A stretch of DNA of 64,000 nucleotides from Rhodospirillaceae bacterium (lineage in GTDB: Bacteria; Pseudomonadota; Alphaproteobacteria; Rhodospirillales; UBA2165), in NCBI GenBank assembly GCA_018649725.1, contig JABIHH010000045.1:1-64000 (forward strand), written 5' to 3'. Under the pieces are notes generated by a model. That model saw nothing but the letters and a program-made list of their open reading frames with translations. It was not told where the DNA came from and searched no databases. Below are positions 7,496 to 16,435 of this stretch, piece after piece; within the stretch, counting starts at the first letter, position 1; every line of letters starts with the position of its first letter. The position numbers and the translations under genes were made by a program.

Positions 7496-8425
7496 TTAGG
7501 CGGCTGCTTCCTTGAGACCTGGCATGGCGAAGTCGATGGCTTTAAGGTCTTCGGTCAGTCCCGCCAGTTGCGCGTCATCCAGAGCGACCAGAGGGGGGCG
7601 AACACGGCACCAATCCATATCATCGCCATAGATCGCCGCCGCCGCTTTAAGCGCTGGGATCATTGGATAGCTTTGGAAAATATCGCGGATGACATCGAGA
7701 CCCGCTTGCAGATCATCCGCCTTATCAGATTGCCATTCGGCATAGAGATTATGGATCGCAGCCGGGTTCACATTAGCCGTCGCAGAAATACAGCCCGCCC
7801 CGCCATTGCGCATGACATCCAGCAAAAAAGTCTCGGCGCCGGCAAAGACGCGGAAATCGTCCCAGCCGGCGTCCAGCATGGCTTTGGTATTGGACCAATC
7901 GCCGGAGCTATCTTTGATGCCGACCACGGTGTCGGGATATTCTTTGATCAGGCGCTCGATGAGGTCGAGGCTCAGCGGCACGTTTGAGATTGGTGGAATG
8001 TGATAGAGATAGATGCGAAGGTCCGCGCTACCGACTTTTTGAATAATTTCGGAATAACTGGCAAACAGCCCGTCATCGCTGACACCTTTGTAGTAAAATG
8101 GTGGCAACATCAACGCCCCACCACAGCCGAGCGTAACGGCATGGGAGGTCAGCTTGACGCTATCGCTAAGCGCGCAGCAACCAGTGCCCGGCATCATGCG
8201 GGCGGGATCAATACCGCCTGCCACGAGTGCGTCCATTAATTCGATTTTCTCATCTGTTGAAAGCGAATTGGCTTCACTATTGGTGCCAAAAACAGCCAGG
8301 CCAACATTCTGCGAGAGCATCCATTTGCACTGGCGGAGCAAACGATCCGCATCTGGTGAAAGATCATCTTTAAAAGGCGTGATGACTGGCGTCAAAACGC
8401 CCGAAAATTTCTCTGGTGCACTCAT
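7496..8425 (-). CDS. Dihydrodipicolinate synthase / N-acetylneuraminate lyase family protein
   Basis: A 309-residue class I aldolase of the DapA superfamily. The Schiff-base lysine lies in VVGIKDSSGDW (near residue 167) and the catalytic tyrosine in YLYHIPP (near 138). The substrate loop reads GTNSEANS where true DapA has GTTGE, and the gene is linked to an MFS transporter. Both points suggest a catabolic lyase or dehydratase acting on a 2-oxo acid rather than lysine biosynthesis. First gene of the DapA-like / DUF1330 / MFS operon. The exact reaction cannot be read from sequence. Confidence 0.85.
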   Translation of the reverse strand: MSAPEKFSGVLTPVITPFKDDLSPDADRLLRQCKWMLSQNVGLAVFGTNSEANSLSTDEKIELMDALVAGGIDPARMMPGTGCCALSDSVKLTSHAVTLGCGGALMLPPFYYKGVSDDGLFASYSEIIQKVGSADLRIYLYHIPPISNVPLSLDLIERLIKEYPDTVVGIKDSSGDWSNTKAMLDAGWDDFRVFAGAETFLLDVMRNGGAGCISATANVNPAAIHNLYAEWQSDKADDLQAGLDVIRDIFQSYPMIPALKAAAAIYGDDMDWCRVRPPLVALDDAQLAGLTEDLKAIDFAMPGLKEAAA

Positions 8426-8509
8426 GATGCGGTCCCCATTTTTTGATTAAATTCTGTGCCGTAGATAAGGAATTATTTGGGAACAATACAAGACAAATTT
8501 GTGTGTTTA

Positions 8510-8640
8510 TCACCCCCTCCTCGATCCTCCCCCATCAAGGGGGAGGAAGAAGAAAGATAGCCCTGCATTTCGTTGATAGTGTACATAATCCAGAACAATA
8601 AACCCTCCCCCTTGATGGGGGAGGATCGAGGAGGGGGTGA
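8510..8640. repeat. Composite inverted-repeat element B (37 bp perfect arms)
   Basis: The arms at 8510-8546 and 8604-8640 are perfect inverted repeats of 37 bases. Each contains an inner palindrome CCTCCCCC-ATCAA-GGGGGAGG. The 57-base spacer is unrelated to the spacers of elements A and C. The element lies between the promoter region of the DapA-like operon and the repeats near 8.7 kb. Perfect arm identity implies recent origin or gene conversion. Confidence 0.85.
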
Positions 8641-8708
8641 TTCCAGGTTATTCGCCGTCAGCTTCCAAAGCGCGGTAATATTTCGGTGACGGTTTATTGT
8701 TAAAAGAT

Positions 8709-8823
8709 GGATTGCCGGGTCAATCCCGGCAATGACGAAATTGTAGCAAGCCCGGTAATGACGAAATTATAGATTGTGCCGATTATACCACGCGTCATGC
8801 GCGGGCTTGACCCGCGTATCCAG
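8709..8823. repeat. REP-type palindromes, family 2 (GGAT...CGGGTCAA...ATGACG)
   Basis: Two copies of a short imperfect palindrome lie here in opposite orientation: 8709-8737 (GGATTGCCGGGTCAATCCCG core) and 8793-8823 (CGTCATGCGCGGGCTTGACC core). A truncated third copy at about 8747-8768 duplicates the end of the first. Another copy is at 28499-28529. Together with element B they fill the 420-base gap between the DapA-like gene and the ABC-F gene. Confidence 0.75.
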
Positions 8824-8845
8824 CTTTCTTGTTGCAGGGATAAGC

Positions 8846-10732
8846 CTACACCTCAACCCCATCCAAAGCTTCGGTTGCTTCCAGCCAAATCGCTTCGTTC
8901 TCCTCGAGATCTTTTTTGGCTTTGCCGAGCAGCTTTTGCCATTCTGCAATTTCGTCGGGAGAGTTTTCGTAGAATTTAGGGTCGGCCATTTTGGTTTCGA
9001 TCTCTTCGATCTTGGCGTTTAACTTTTCGATCTTCTTTTCGGATTCGGTGACAGCTTTTCGAAAATGTGCTGTCTCCTGGCGTTTTTCGGCGCGGAGGCG
9101 ACGGGCTTCTTTTTTGTTTTCTTTGGGCTTAGCCGTATCGCTCCCGTTTCCGTTGGATTTTTTTGTCGACCGTGTTTCCAGCAAGAGCTTTTCATATTCT
9201 GCAAGATCGCCATCAAATACCTCGCATTTACCGTCATCAACCAGCCACAGTTGATCCGCCACGAGACTGACCAGATGGACATCGTGGCTGACCAGAATAA
9301 CCGCGCCTTCATAGAAGTTGAGCGCTTCGACCAGGGCTTCACGGGAATCGATGTCGAGATGGTTGGTCGGCTCATCGAGCAGCATGATGTGGGGCTTATC
9401 GAGGCTCATCAAAGCAAACAGCAAGCGCGCCTTCTCGCCGCCGGAGAGATTGGCGACCTTGGTGTCAGCGCGTTCTTGCACAAAACCAAAGCGCCCGAGA
9501 TGACCGCGCAGCCGAGCGGGCGGCTCCATTGGGCGCTTTTCGCTGATATGATCAAAGGCCGAGCCATCTGGGTTGAGCTCTTCTGATTGATGCTGGGCGA
9601 AATAGCCGACTTCAAGTTTTTTAGACTTTACCAGCTTACCTTCTTCAGGACTGAGCCGCCCGGCGAGCAATTTCATCATGGTTGATTTGCCGTTGCCATT
9701 GGCGCCAATCAGCGCAATGCGGTCATCCATATCGATCCTAAGATCGACATCGCGCAAGATTGGTTTGCCGGGCTCATAGCCAACGGAAACGCGGTTAAGC
9801 GCGATCAAAGGCGGTGAGAGTAAGGGCGGATGGGGAAACTCAAAAGAGATGGTTTTCTCTTCGATCACCGAGGCAATCGGTTCCATACGCTCCAGCATTT
9901 TTACCCGGCTTTGGGCTTGGCGGGCTTTATTGGCTTTAGCCCGGAAGCGATCGACAAAGGACTGAATGCGCTGACGTTCCGCTATTTGGCGGGCCGCCAT
10001 CTTGCTTTGGAGCACTAGTCTTTCGCGCCGGGTTTTCTCAAAAAAATCATAGCCGCCGGTATAGCGGGTCAGCCGGCCATTTTCGAGATGGATAATATGA
10101 TCGACCGAACGGTTGAGCAGAGTGCGCTCATGGCTGATGACGACCAGGGTGCCGCGCCATTTTTTGAGAAAGTTTTCCAGCCATAAGACAGCTTCCAAAT
10201 CCAAATGGTTGGTCGGCTCATCAAGCAGCAGAAGATCCGGCTCAGCAAACAGCGTGGCGGCGAGCGCTACCCGCATCCGCCAACCGCCTGAGAAATCGCT
10301 GCACGGGCGGTGCTGGGTCTCTTCGGGGAAGCCCAGGCCAGAGAGGATCGTTGCCGCCCGGGCCGGCGCGCTTTCCGCCCGGATATCGGCCAAGCGAATG
10401 TGAATGTCTGAAATGCGGCCGGGATCGGTTGCTGTCTCCGCTTCGGTCAAAAGGGCTGATCGCTCAACATCGGCAGCCAAAACCGTATCAAGGAGACTTT
10501 CCGGGCCAGCCGGCGCTTCTTGGGCGACGGTGCCGATCTTGTGCTTCTCATTGATGCTGATGGCGCCCTCATCTGGGGTAAGCTCATCCATAATGAGGCG
10601 AAAGAGCGTGGTTTTCCCAGTGCCATTGCGCCCCACCAGTCCCACTTTCTGGCCATCAGGGATCGCAATTGTGGCGTTTTCATAGAGCGCACGGGCGCCA
10701 ATTCGGAAGGTCATGTCATTGATATGCAGCAT
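8846..10732 (-). CDS. ABC-F family ATPase (Uup/EttA-like)
   Basis: A 628-residue soluble protein with two ABC ATPase domains and no membrane segments, the layout of ABC-F translation factors that act at the ribosomal E site. First domain: Walker A GRNGTGKT near residue 34, signature FSGGWRMR, and LLLDEPTNHLD. Second domain: GANGNGKS near 340, LSGGEKARL, and again LLDEPTNHLD. The linker between the domains is basic and helical. The C-terminal ~90 residues form a charged coiled coil (EKKIEKLNAKIEEIETKM), as in Uup-type members. It is divergent from ndk. Confidence 0.92.
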   Translation of the reverse strand: MLHINDMTFRIGARALYENATIAIPDGQKVGLVGRNGTGKTTLFRLIMDELTPDEGAISINEKHKIGTVAQEAPAGPESLLDTVLAADVERSALLTEAETATDPGRISDIHIRLADIRAESAPARAATILSGLGFPEETQHRPCSDFSGGWRMRVALAATLFAEPDLLLLDEPTNHLDLEAVLWLENFLKKWRGTLVVISHERTLLNRSVDHIIHLENGRLTRYTGGYDFFEKTRRERLVLQSKMAARQIAERQRIQSFVDRFRAKANKARQAQSRVKMLERMEPIASVIEEKTISFEFPHPPLLSPPLIALNRVSVGYEPGKPILRDVDLRIDMDDRIALIGANGNGKSTMMKLLAGRLSPEEGKLVKSKKLEVGYFAQHQSEELNPDGSAFDHISEKRPMEPPARLRGHLGRFGFVQERADTKVANLSGGEKARLLFALMSLDKPHIMLLDEPTNHLDIDSREALVEALNFYEGAVILVSHDVHLVSLVADQLWLVDDGKCEVFDGDLAEYEKLLLETRSTKKSNGNGSDTAKPKENKKEARRLRAEKRQETAHFRKAVTESEKKIEKLNAKIEEIETKMADPKFYENSPDEIAEWQKLLGKAKKDLEENEAIWLEATEALDGVEV

Positions 10733-10901
10733 GCGCGGGGGTGTAGCACGCCTTTGGCTGGCAGAAAAGCACGAGTGTCGGTATTATGAAAAACTAAAAT
10801 AAGAAGTTGCCAGCCCCGCGTGATCCAGCTATAAGCGCCCGGTTTTCGGCAATTCGCCGATATTGAAATTATCCTTGAAATAACAGAAGAGGTTCGGGGC
10901 A

Positions 10902-11324
10902 ATGGCCATCGAACGTACATTATCCATAATCAAACCTGATGCGACCCGCCGCAATTTGACCGGCCAGATTAATGCCCGGTTTGAAGACGCTGGTCTCAGC
11001 ATCGTCGCTCAAAAACGCCTGCAATTAACTTTGGAGCAAGCTCAAGGCTTCTACGCCGTCCATAAAGAGCGGGCGTTCTTTGGCGAACTTTGTGACTTCA
11101 TGATTTCCGGCCCTGTTGTCGTCCAATGCCTCGAAGGCGAAGATGCGATTGCGAAGAACCGGGAAGTCATGGGCGCAACCAATCCAGCAAATGCCGACGA
11201 AGGCACCATCCGCAAAGACTTCGCCGAAAGCATTGAAGCCAACTCAGTTCATGGCTCAGACGCACCAGAAACAGCAGCCGAAGAAATAAACTACTTTTTC
11301 GCGCAAACCGAAATCGTCGGCTAA
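10902..11324 (+). CDS. ndk: Nucleoside-diphosphate kinase
   Basis: A 140-residue protein, the standard length, that transfers the gamma phosphate from ATP to nucleoside diphosphates. The signature [11 protein letters not shown] contains the phosphorylated histidine (His117), and the N-terminus [14 protein letters not shown] is canonical. The ATG at 10902 follows AGAGGTTCGGGGCA. It is transcribed alone and ends at a strong terminator. Confidence 0.97.
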   Translation: MAIERTLSIIKPDATRRNLTGQINARFEDAGLSIVAQKRLQLTLEQAQGFYAVHKERAFFGELCDFMISGPVVVQCLEGEDAIAKNREVMGATNPANADEGTIRKDFAESIEANSVHGSDAPETAAEEINYFFAQTEIVG

Positions 11325-11350
11325 CGCCTTTAGCCCAAGATTTTTAAAAG

Positions 11351-11381
11351 AGGCTGTCTCTTAGATGAGGCAGCCTTTTTT
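11351..11381 (+). terminator. Rho-independent terminator of ndk
   Basis: GGCTGTCTC and GAGGCAGCC pair (one T-G wobble) around a TTAGAT loop and are followed by TTTTTT. It lies 27 bases past the ndk stop. Confidence 0.85.
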
Positions 11382-11396
11382 ATGCGCACTCTCACT

Positions 11397-11424
11397 CGTC
11401 ATTCTGGCGCAGGCCAGAATCCAG
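11397..11424. repeat. REP-type palindrome, family 1, copy 1
   Basis: A 28-base copy of the palindrome whose core is ATTCTGGC-GCAG-GCCAGAAT, here in the orientation CGTCATT...CCAG. It is the first of seven copies that mark the 11.4-13.3 kb accessory region. The others are at 12355-12382, 12439-12466, 12528-12555, 12680-12707, 13142-13169 and 13265-13292. Confidence 0.85.
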
Positions 11425-11479
11425 TCTACAGCGCGGCATTTAAAGGTATACGGAAAATGAGTGATTTCGGTATGGAGAA

Positions 11480-12063
11480 CTACCGCATACTGTTTAAATT
11501 TGTAATCAAAGCGATGTATTTACTTTTGAGACCTTTTGCGAATTTTGCAGAGATTTCAGCATCGTTGTATTGGAATAATTTTTTGCGTCCAAAGAAAAGA
11601 ATACAGCAGATTAAAAATCCTAATAATGCACTAGTTATAAGGGCTAAATAATTGGGTTTTAGTGGAGCAACCTTACCTTTCAATCTAAAGAAACTGGGGG
11701 AGGTCTTTGAATAGATGATTTCGACTGGTTTCGAATGAGTAGCTAGATTAGAAAGGCTCCATCTTCCCAATTTGTCACCGGGTACTTGGTGTACTAATCC
11801 AAGATAATCAGTATATGAATACGTTATAGTCCCTCCACTAAGAATATTTTCTTTTCTTCGGTTGCCAAATTCATCTTTCCAAACCACGGGTTCAATTTTT
11901 TCCAATGTTGCGAAAGTTTTACTCCAAAAAAATTCAACTGCACGTAGGTAATGCCGTGTGGCAATCCGGTAATTAAGTTAATTACAAAAATTGGTATTAG
12001 TATCAGCAATGACAAACGAATAATGTCTGCGAAAAAGATATTAGTTCGTGTAAATATTTTCAT
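11480..12063 (-). pseudogene. Frameshifted small membrane protein, DUF3592-like
   Basis: Two overlapping minus-strand frames read as one protein if a frameshift is allowed at a run of seven A (11926-11932). The N-terminal part, from ATG at 12063, has a membrane helix (IRLSLLILIPIFVINLI). Past the run the product continues in the other frame as WSKTFATLEKIEPVVWKDEF. It then has a beta-rich segment with TYSYTDYLG and PVEIIYSKTSPSFFR, a second helix (YLALITSALLGFLICCILFF) and a basic tail. The strand-strand-helix plan resembles DUF3592 proteins. It is AT-rich compared with its neighbours and lies between REP copies. Real decay and a homopolymer sequencing error cannot be told apart here. Confidence 0.6.
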
Positions 12064-12152
12064 CAAACTCTCTAGTTTTGCCCCATACCGAAACCAACTC
12101 TTTTCCGTACCCCCTTTGAACCATCCTTCAAACCGCTGACTTCTGCGACTCG

Positions 12153-12206
12153 ATTTGAACCATTTTTACCGGGGTTTTTCGTACACGTTCTAAAAAGTGT
12201 AATGGA
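12153..12206 (+). repeat. Copy 2 of the ~52 bp dispersed intergenic repeat
   Basis: This is the partner of 209-260. CGTACACGTTCTAA and GTGTAATGGAT are conserved, and the preceding TTTGAACC, T-run and CGGGG align as well. In this copy ACAC and GTGT could pair as a small stem around TTCTAAAAA. Confidence 0.55.
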
Positions 12207-12845
12207 TTATAGTATTAAAGCCAAAGATTGTTTCGCATGATATTTTATTGATGTATCGCGAACAGTCAATTCTCGGCCCTGCATTTTTTGTGGGGAACCA
12301 CTCTGGACTTAGTTGGGTTCATGCTGATGACGGAAAGGCCCGATATGTTGCCTCCTGGATTCTGGCCTGCGCCAGAATGACAGGATGTTTGGTTCGGCCA
12401 GCGGGTTTGGTTTGGCCGGGATGACGGTTTGTTGCCTCCTGGATTCTGGCCTCCGCCAGAATGACGCGGGTGTTTGGTTCGGCCAGCGGGTTTGTTTGGT
12501 TTGGCCGGGATGACGGTTTGTTGCCTCCTGGATTCTGGCCTGCGCCAGAATAACGGGGGTGTTTGGTTCAGCCAGCGGGATTGTTTGGCTTAGCTGGGAT
12601 GACGGTTTGGAGTAGCGGGACGTTTTGATTTGGGTAGGCCATTCAAAAACTTTGTAATTACCCGATCACACACTCTCGGCGTCATTCTGGCGGAGGCCAG
12701 AATCCAGTTAATGTTAATGAATAGGGCGGTGGAATATGTATAGAATGATCGCTTTGTTTGGCTAAATTCAATTGTATTCACAAAAACCGTCTCTAGTCCC
12801 TGCATAGCAATAGTGAACCAATGTTGACATCATCTCGGGGTAAAA
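12207..12845. other. Gene-free repeat region
   Basis: I see no credible coding sequence in this stretch. It holds the three tandem ~85 bp repeats (12348-12609), a REP palindrome at 12680-12707 and AT-rich flanks. Short open frames here cross the palindromes and show no protein-like composition. Confidence 0.6.
12348..12609 (+). repeat. Three tandem 84-89 bp repeats, each carrying a REP palindrome
   Basis: Units start at 12348, 12432 and 12521 (84, 89 and 89 bases). Each begins TTGCCTCCTGGATTCTGGCC, contains the family-1 REP palindrome, then GTTTGGTTCGGCCAGCGGG-like and TTTGGCCGGGATGACGG-like blocks. Units 1 and 2 are nearly identical; unit 3 has drifted (TTCAGCCAGCGGGA, TTAGCTGGGATGACGG). 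This is a tandem amplification of a REP-bearing unit. Confidence 0.85.
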
Positions 12846-13169
12846 TTGAAACAAGGCTATGTATATATTCTGGCCAGTAGGCGGAACGGTACATTGTATA
12901 TTGGGGTGACCAGCAATTTGGTGGCGAGGATATATCAGCATAAGAATAATTTTGCTGAAGGTTTTACCCAAAAGCATCAGATTCACAATTTGGTTTATTT
13001 CGAAGTACATGATCGAATTGAAGATGCCATCGCCAGAGAAAAAGCTTTGAAATTTTGGAAGCGCGCTTGGAAAATTCGACTGATCGAAGAAAATAATTCT
13101 GAGTGGGATGATTTGTATGACGGTATTGCTTGATGGGTTCTCTGGATTCTGGCCTGCGCCAGAATGACG
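12680..13169. mobile_element. Putative REP-bracketed GIY-YIG unit
   Basis: A REP palindrome at 12680-12707 (CGTCATT... orientation) and its inverse at 13142-13169 (CTGGATT... orientation) flank the single gene 12846-13133. The arrangement resembles a small transposable unit with terminal inverted repeats. A further copy at 13265-13292 has the orientation of the left one. That the nuclease acts on these repeats is inference. No target-site duplication could be identified by eye. Confidence 0.4.
12846..13133 (+). CDS. GIY-YIG single-domain nuclease
   Basis: A 95-residue protein consisting of one GIY-YIG nuclease domain of the UPF0213 type. The two defining strands read GYVYIL and LYIGVT, followed by the catalytic arginine helix (NLVARIYQHK) and the metal-binding glutamate region (EDAIAREKALKFWKRAWKIR). 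The likely start is TTG at 12846, preceded by GGGG five bases upstream; the next in-frame residue order (KQGYVYIL) is normal for the family. It sits between REP palindromes that point at each other. Members of this group are often annotated near repeats, and their cellular role is poorly known. Confidence 0.85.
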   Translation: MKQGYVYILASRRNGTLYIGVTSNLVARIYQHKNNFAEGFTQKHQIHNLVYFEVHDRIEDAIAREKALKFWKRAWKIRLIEENNSEWDDLYDGIA

Positions 13170-13264
13170 ATGGGTGGTGAAAGGGCTATTTTATTTGAAT
13201 ATCTTACTATCGAATTTATTCATGAAAACTATCGGACATCATGAAAACCAATCGATAAAAACTC

Positions 13265-13292
13265 CGTCATTTTGGCGCAGGCCAGAATCCAG
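13265..13292. repeat. REP-type palindrome, family 1, copy 7
   Basis: Same 28-base element with one change in the left arm (CATTTTGGCG). It starts nine bases before the end of purN (13301), so it may also serve as the 3' structure of the purM-purN transcript. Confidence 0.8.
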
Positions 13293-13300
13293 GAAGCTTG

Positions 13301-13951
13301 CTAATTTGGATTGATCAGCGCTTGTTCGGAGTGGCTCGCGCCTTCAATTTTTACGCAGCTGTTTTCAATCGAAACACGGTTCTCCGCAATGAGACGAACT
13401 GCGAGAGGATAGATCTTGTGCTCTTCAACAAGCACGCGGGCGGCGAGGCTATCAGCGGTGTCGTCCTGGCGGATTGGCACGGCAGCTTGGGCGATGATCG
13501 GGCCGTCATCCATTTCGGGGCGGACGAAGTGGATGGTGCAGCCCGAAAAGCGCACCCCGGCCTTAATGGCGCGCTCATGGGTATGGAGGCCCTTGAAAGA
13601 GGGCAGGAGTGAGGGGTGGATGTTGATCATTCTATCCAGCCAGCGGTTGACGAAGCCATCGGTGAGCAGCCTCATAAAGCCCGCCAAACAGACCAGCTCG
13701 ACGCCAGCTTCTTGCAGGGCAGCGTGCAGCGCATCTTCAAACGGTGCGCGACCGTCGAAGTCTTTGTGATTGATCACCGTGGTCGGAATATTGGCTTTTG
13801 TCGCGCGGTCCAGCCCGGCGACATCCGGTACATTTGTGATCACCGTGACGATCTCTGCCGGGAAATTTGGATCTTGGGTGGCATCGATCAGAGATTGCAG
13901 ATTACTGCCACGCCCCGAGATCAGTACACCGAGCTTTAGTTTGTCGCTCAT
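13301..13951 (-). CDS. purN: Phosphoribosylglycinamide formyltransferase
   Basis: A 216-residue enzyme that formylates GAR using 10-formyltetrahydrofolate, step three of purine synthesis. The N-terminus [15 protein letters not shown] binds the phosphate. The catalytic residues are in [10 protein letters not shown] (Asn110, His112) and the downstream Asp in [10 protein letters not shown] (near 146). Length is normal. Its ATG overlaps the purM stop by four bases (ATGA), so translation is coupled. The REP palindrome just past its stop may stabilise the 3' end. Confidence 0.95.
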   Translation of the reverse strand: MSDKLKLGVLISGRGSNLQSLIDATQDPNFPAEIVTVITNVPDVAGLDRATKANIPTTVINHKDFDGRAPFEDALHAALQEAGVELVCLAGFMRLLTDGFVNRWLDRMINIHPSLLPSFKGLHTHERAIKAGVRFSGCTIHFVRPEMDDGPIIAQAAVPIRQDDTADSLAARVLVEEHKIYPLAVRLIAENRVSIENSCVKIEGASHSEQALINPN

Positions 13952-15036
13952 ACTTTCCAGGCTTCCGCAATATCGTGGACAACAACGCTCTCGCCCTCAG
14001 AGCGTTCGACAACTTCGCCAATGGGTGTTGCGGTCTCGCCGTGATCTTGGAGAATTTTCTGGATATCGGCGGCGTGGTCCGGCGAGGCAATAATCACCAT
14101 GCCGATGCCGCAATTGAACGTCCTGGCCATCTCATGCGGCGCAATGCCACCGGCTTTAGCGAGCCACGGAAAGACCGGGGGTAGGTCCCATGATTTGGCA
14201 TAAAGATCGACACCGAGGCCATCGGTGAGGATGCGCGGAATGTTCTCGATCAAGCCGCCGCCGGTGATGTGGGCCAGGGCTTTAACGTTGTCGGTCTTAA
14301 TTGCGGCGAGGCAGCTTTTGACATAAATGCGGGTTGGATCGAGGAGCGCCTCGCCAAGCGAGCGCTCCGCATCAAACGGGGCCGGATCATCAAATTTAAG
14401 GCCCTCGACTTCGACCACTTTGCGCACCAGCGAAAAGCCGTTCGAATGAAGCCCATTTGAAGCGAGGCCCAGTACAACATCGTGAACGTCAATATCATTG
14501 CTCGGCAAAAGCTTGCCGCGCTCAGCAGCACCGACACTAAAACCAGCGAGATCATAATCGCCAGGGGCATACATGCCCGGCATCTCCGCCGTCTCGCCGC
14601 CGATCAAAGCGGAGCCAGATTGCTTGCAGCCTTCAGCGATGCCCTCAACGACGCTGGCCGCTGCTTCGGTATCGAGCTTGCCGGTGGCAAAGTAATCGAG
14701 GAAAAACAGCGGCTCACCACCTTGGACGACAAGGTCATTGACGCACATCGCCACCAGATCAATGCCGACCGTGTGGTGAATACCAACATCATGGGCGATT
14801 TTGAGCTTGGTGCCGACACCATCGGTCGCCGCGATCAGGATTGGGTTCTCATAGCCAGCGGCTTTGAGGTCAAACAAGCCGCCAAATCCGCCTAGACTTC
14901 CGGCCACTCCTGGCCGGTCGGTGGATTTTGCAAGTGGCTTAATGGCGTCGACGAGGGCCTCGCCAGCATCAATATCGACCCCGGCATCTTTGTAAGAAAG
15001 GCCGTTTTTTTTGTTGTCTGAAGAAATTTTGATCAC
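13948..15036 (-). CDS. purM: Phosphoribosylformylglycinamidine cyclo-ligase
   Basis: A 362-residue AIR synthetase that closes the imidazole ring in an ATP-dependent step of purine synthesis. The N-terminus has the family motif [16 protein letters not shown]. The nucleotide-binding [20 protein letters not shown] stretch and the C-terminal [14 protein letters not shown] block are intact. It is the first gene of the purM-purN operon and diverges from the DUF2066 gene across 94 bases, an arrangement common in alphaproteobacteria. Confidence 0.96.
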   Translation of the reverse strand: MIKISSDNKKNGLSYKDAGVDIDAGEALVDAIKPLAKSTDRPGVAGSLGGFGGLFDLKAAGYENPILIAATDGVGTKLKIAHDVGIHHTVGIDLVAMCVNDLVVQGGEPLFFLDYFATGKLDTEAAASVVEGIAEGCKQSGSALIGGETAEMPGMYAPGDYDLAGFSVGAAERGKLLPSNDIDVHDVVLGLASNGLHSNGFSLVRKVVEVEGLKFDDPAPFDAERSLGEALLDPTRIYVKSCLAAIKTDNVKALAHITGGGLIENIPRILTDGLGVDLYAKSWDLPPVFPWLAKAGGIAPHEMARTFNCGIGMVIIASPDHAADIQKILQDHGETATPIGEVVERSEGESVVVHDIAEAWKV

Positions 15037-15130
15037 CCCTTTTGCGCCAAAACACTTTTACCTATTGGCTAACGTGCTAAATTAGCTAAATAAGAACGGC
15101 AAGAACATACTTAATCCGGGGCGGTTTGCA

Positions 15131-16435
15131 ATGATCCTATGGTCTATTCTTCCACTTTCGACATTGTGGCGGAAAGCGATGATAAAAGTGAGTTGGGCGC
15201 GGGCGCTATTTACGCCTGTCTCAAAGGTGTTTTTGCGACGTAATGGATTGATTTTAACTGTTTTTTTGTTGCCCACGCTCGCCTTTGAGGCTCACGCCCA
15301 AAATGCCAGACAAGCGCAGGACGCTTTCACGCTGTCCAATATTCATGTTGATGTGACCGCCAAGACGGCAGCTGCCGCACGTAAACAGGCATTGGCTGAA
15401 GGTGAAAAACGCGCCTTTGATCTCCTGCTTAGGCGGCTGACTTTGCGAATCGACCACAAACGCCTCCCTGTTTTAGACGCAAAAGAGATATCGAGCTATG
15501 TGCAGGATTTTGGCGTTGCGAATGAAAAAAATTCCCAAGTCCGGTATCTCGCCGATTTGACCTATCGCTTTAAGCCGCGTGATACGCGCTTTTTGTTACG
15601 CGACAGCGATATCCCTTTTGCTGAAACGCGCAGCAAAACAATTTTGGTTCTACCAATTTATCAGGTCGCCGGTGCGGTATCGCTCTGGGATGATCCCAAT
15701 CCCTGGCGTCAGGCTTGGCTGCAAAAATCGCAAGCCTCAAAAGCTGCCGGACTGGTGCCGATGATCTATGGCAATGGTGACCTTAAAGATATTGCGATAA
15801 TTAGTGCCGAATTGGCCGTCAAAGGGGATGAGCAACGCCTGGCGGCGATCGCTAAGAGATACAATGTCGCAACCACGTTGGTGGTGCTCGGCACATTGGG
15901 CTCGACCAACAAAGGCAGGCCGGTGCTTAAAGTAAACATTTTACGCTATGGCAAAAACGAAAATCGGCAGGCCTTCTCTACTGAAATGGTGGCGGGAGAA
16001 GGTGAGGGGGTTGATGCTCTGCTTAGCCGCGCGGCCATTGAGATTAGCTCGCGGATTGAGGATCAATGGAAAGCCAATAATTTATTGGAGTTCGAGCGGC
16101 TTGGCGTGATTGCCGTCGCGCTGCCGATTAAGAGCCTCCCTGAATGGGTGGATGCCAAGCGACGCCTGTCACGGGTTGCCGTTATTGAAAATGCTGAACT
16201 GGTTTTATTGTCGCGCACCGAAGTTCGGCTTAATATTCACTTTTTGGGCGAAGCCGAGCAATTAAAATTAGCCTTGGCCCAGGCAGATATGGTACTGACG
16301 GAAGAAGAGGGGAGTTGGATCGTAAAACTGCAACCGCAAGAAAAGTCGAATGCGAGAAAGAATGTAACAACCCCTCAAAAAAGCCCCCCAGAAAGACCTT
16401 TGAACAGGCGTATTAACAGACCGGCAAAGAGATAA
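15131..16435 (+). CDS. DUF2066 family exported protein
   Basis: A 434-residue protein of the DUF2066 family. After an N-terminal signal or anchor segment (GLILTVFLLPTLAFEAHA) it has the family hallmark of a helix rich in K, A and R (KTAAAARKQALAEGEKRAF) followed by LLLRRL. The function is unknown; it is predicted to be periplasmic. The frame starts at ATG 15131; a second ATG at 15179 gives a more standard signal peptide and is a reasonable alternative. The stop overlaps the next start by one base (TAATG), so it is coupled to the CDP-alcohol phosphatidyltransferase. Confidence 0.8.
   Translation: MILWSILPLSTLWRKAMIKVSWARALFTPVSKVFLRRNGLILTVFLLPTLAFEAHAQNARQAQDAFTLSNIHVDVTAKTAAAARKQALAEGEKRAFDLLLRRLTLRIDHKRLPVLDAKEISSYVQDFGVANEKNSQVRYLADLTYRFKPRDTRFLLRDSDIPFAETRSKTILVLPIYQVAGAVSLWDDPNPWRQAWLQKSQASKAAGLVPMIYGNGDLKDIAIISAELAVKGDEQRLAAIAKRYNVATTLVVLGTLGSTNKGRPVLKVNILRYGKNENRQAFSTEMVAGEGEGVDALLSRAAIEISSRIEDQWKANNLLEFERLGVIAVALPIKSLPEWVDAKRRLSRVAVIENAELVLLSRTEVRLNIHFLGEAEQLKLALAQADMVLTEEEGSWIVKLQPQEKSNARKNVTTPQKSPPERPLNRRINRPAKR

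Noticed and set aside
8510-8640. CRISPR-like repeat
   Set aside because: The arms are inverted, not direct, and occur once as a pair. There is no spacer array or cas gene.
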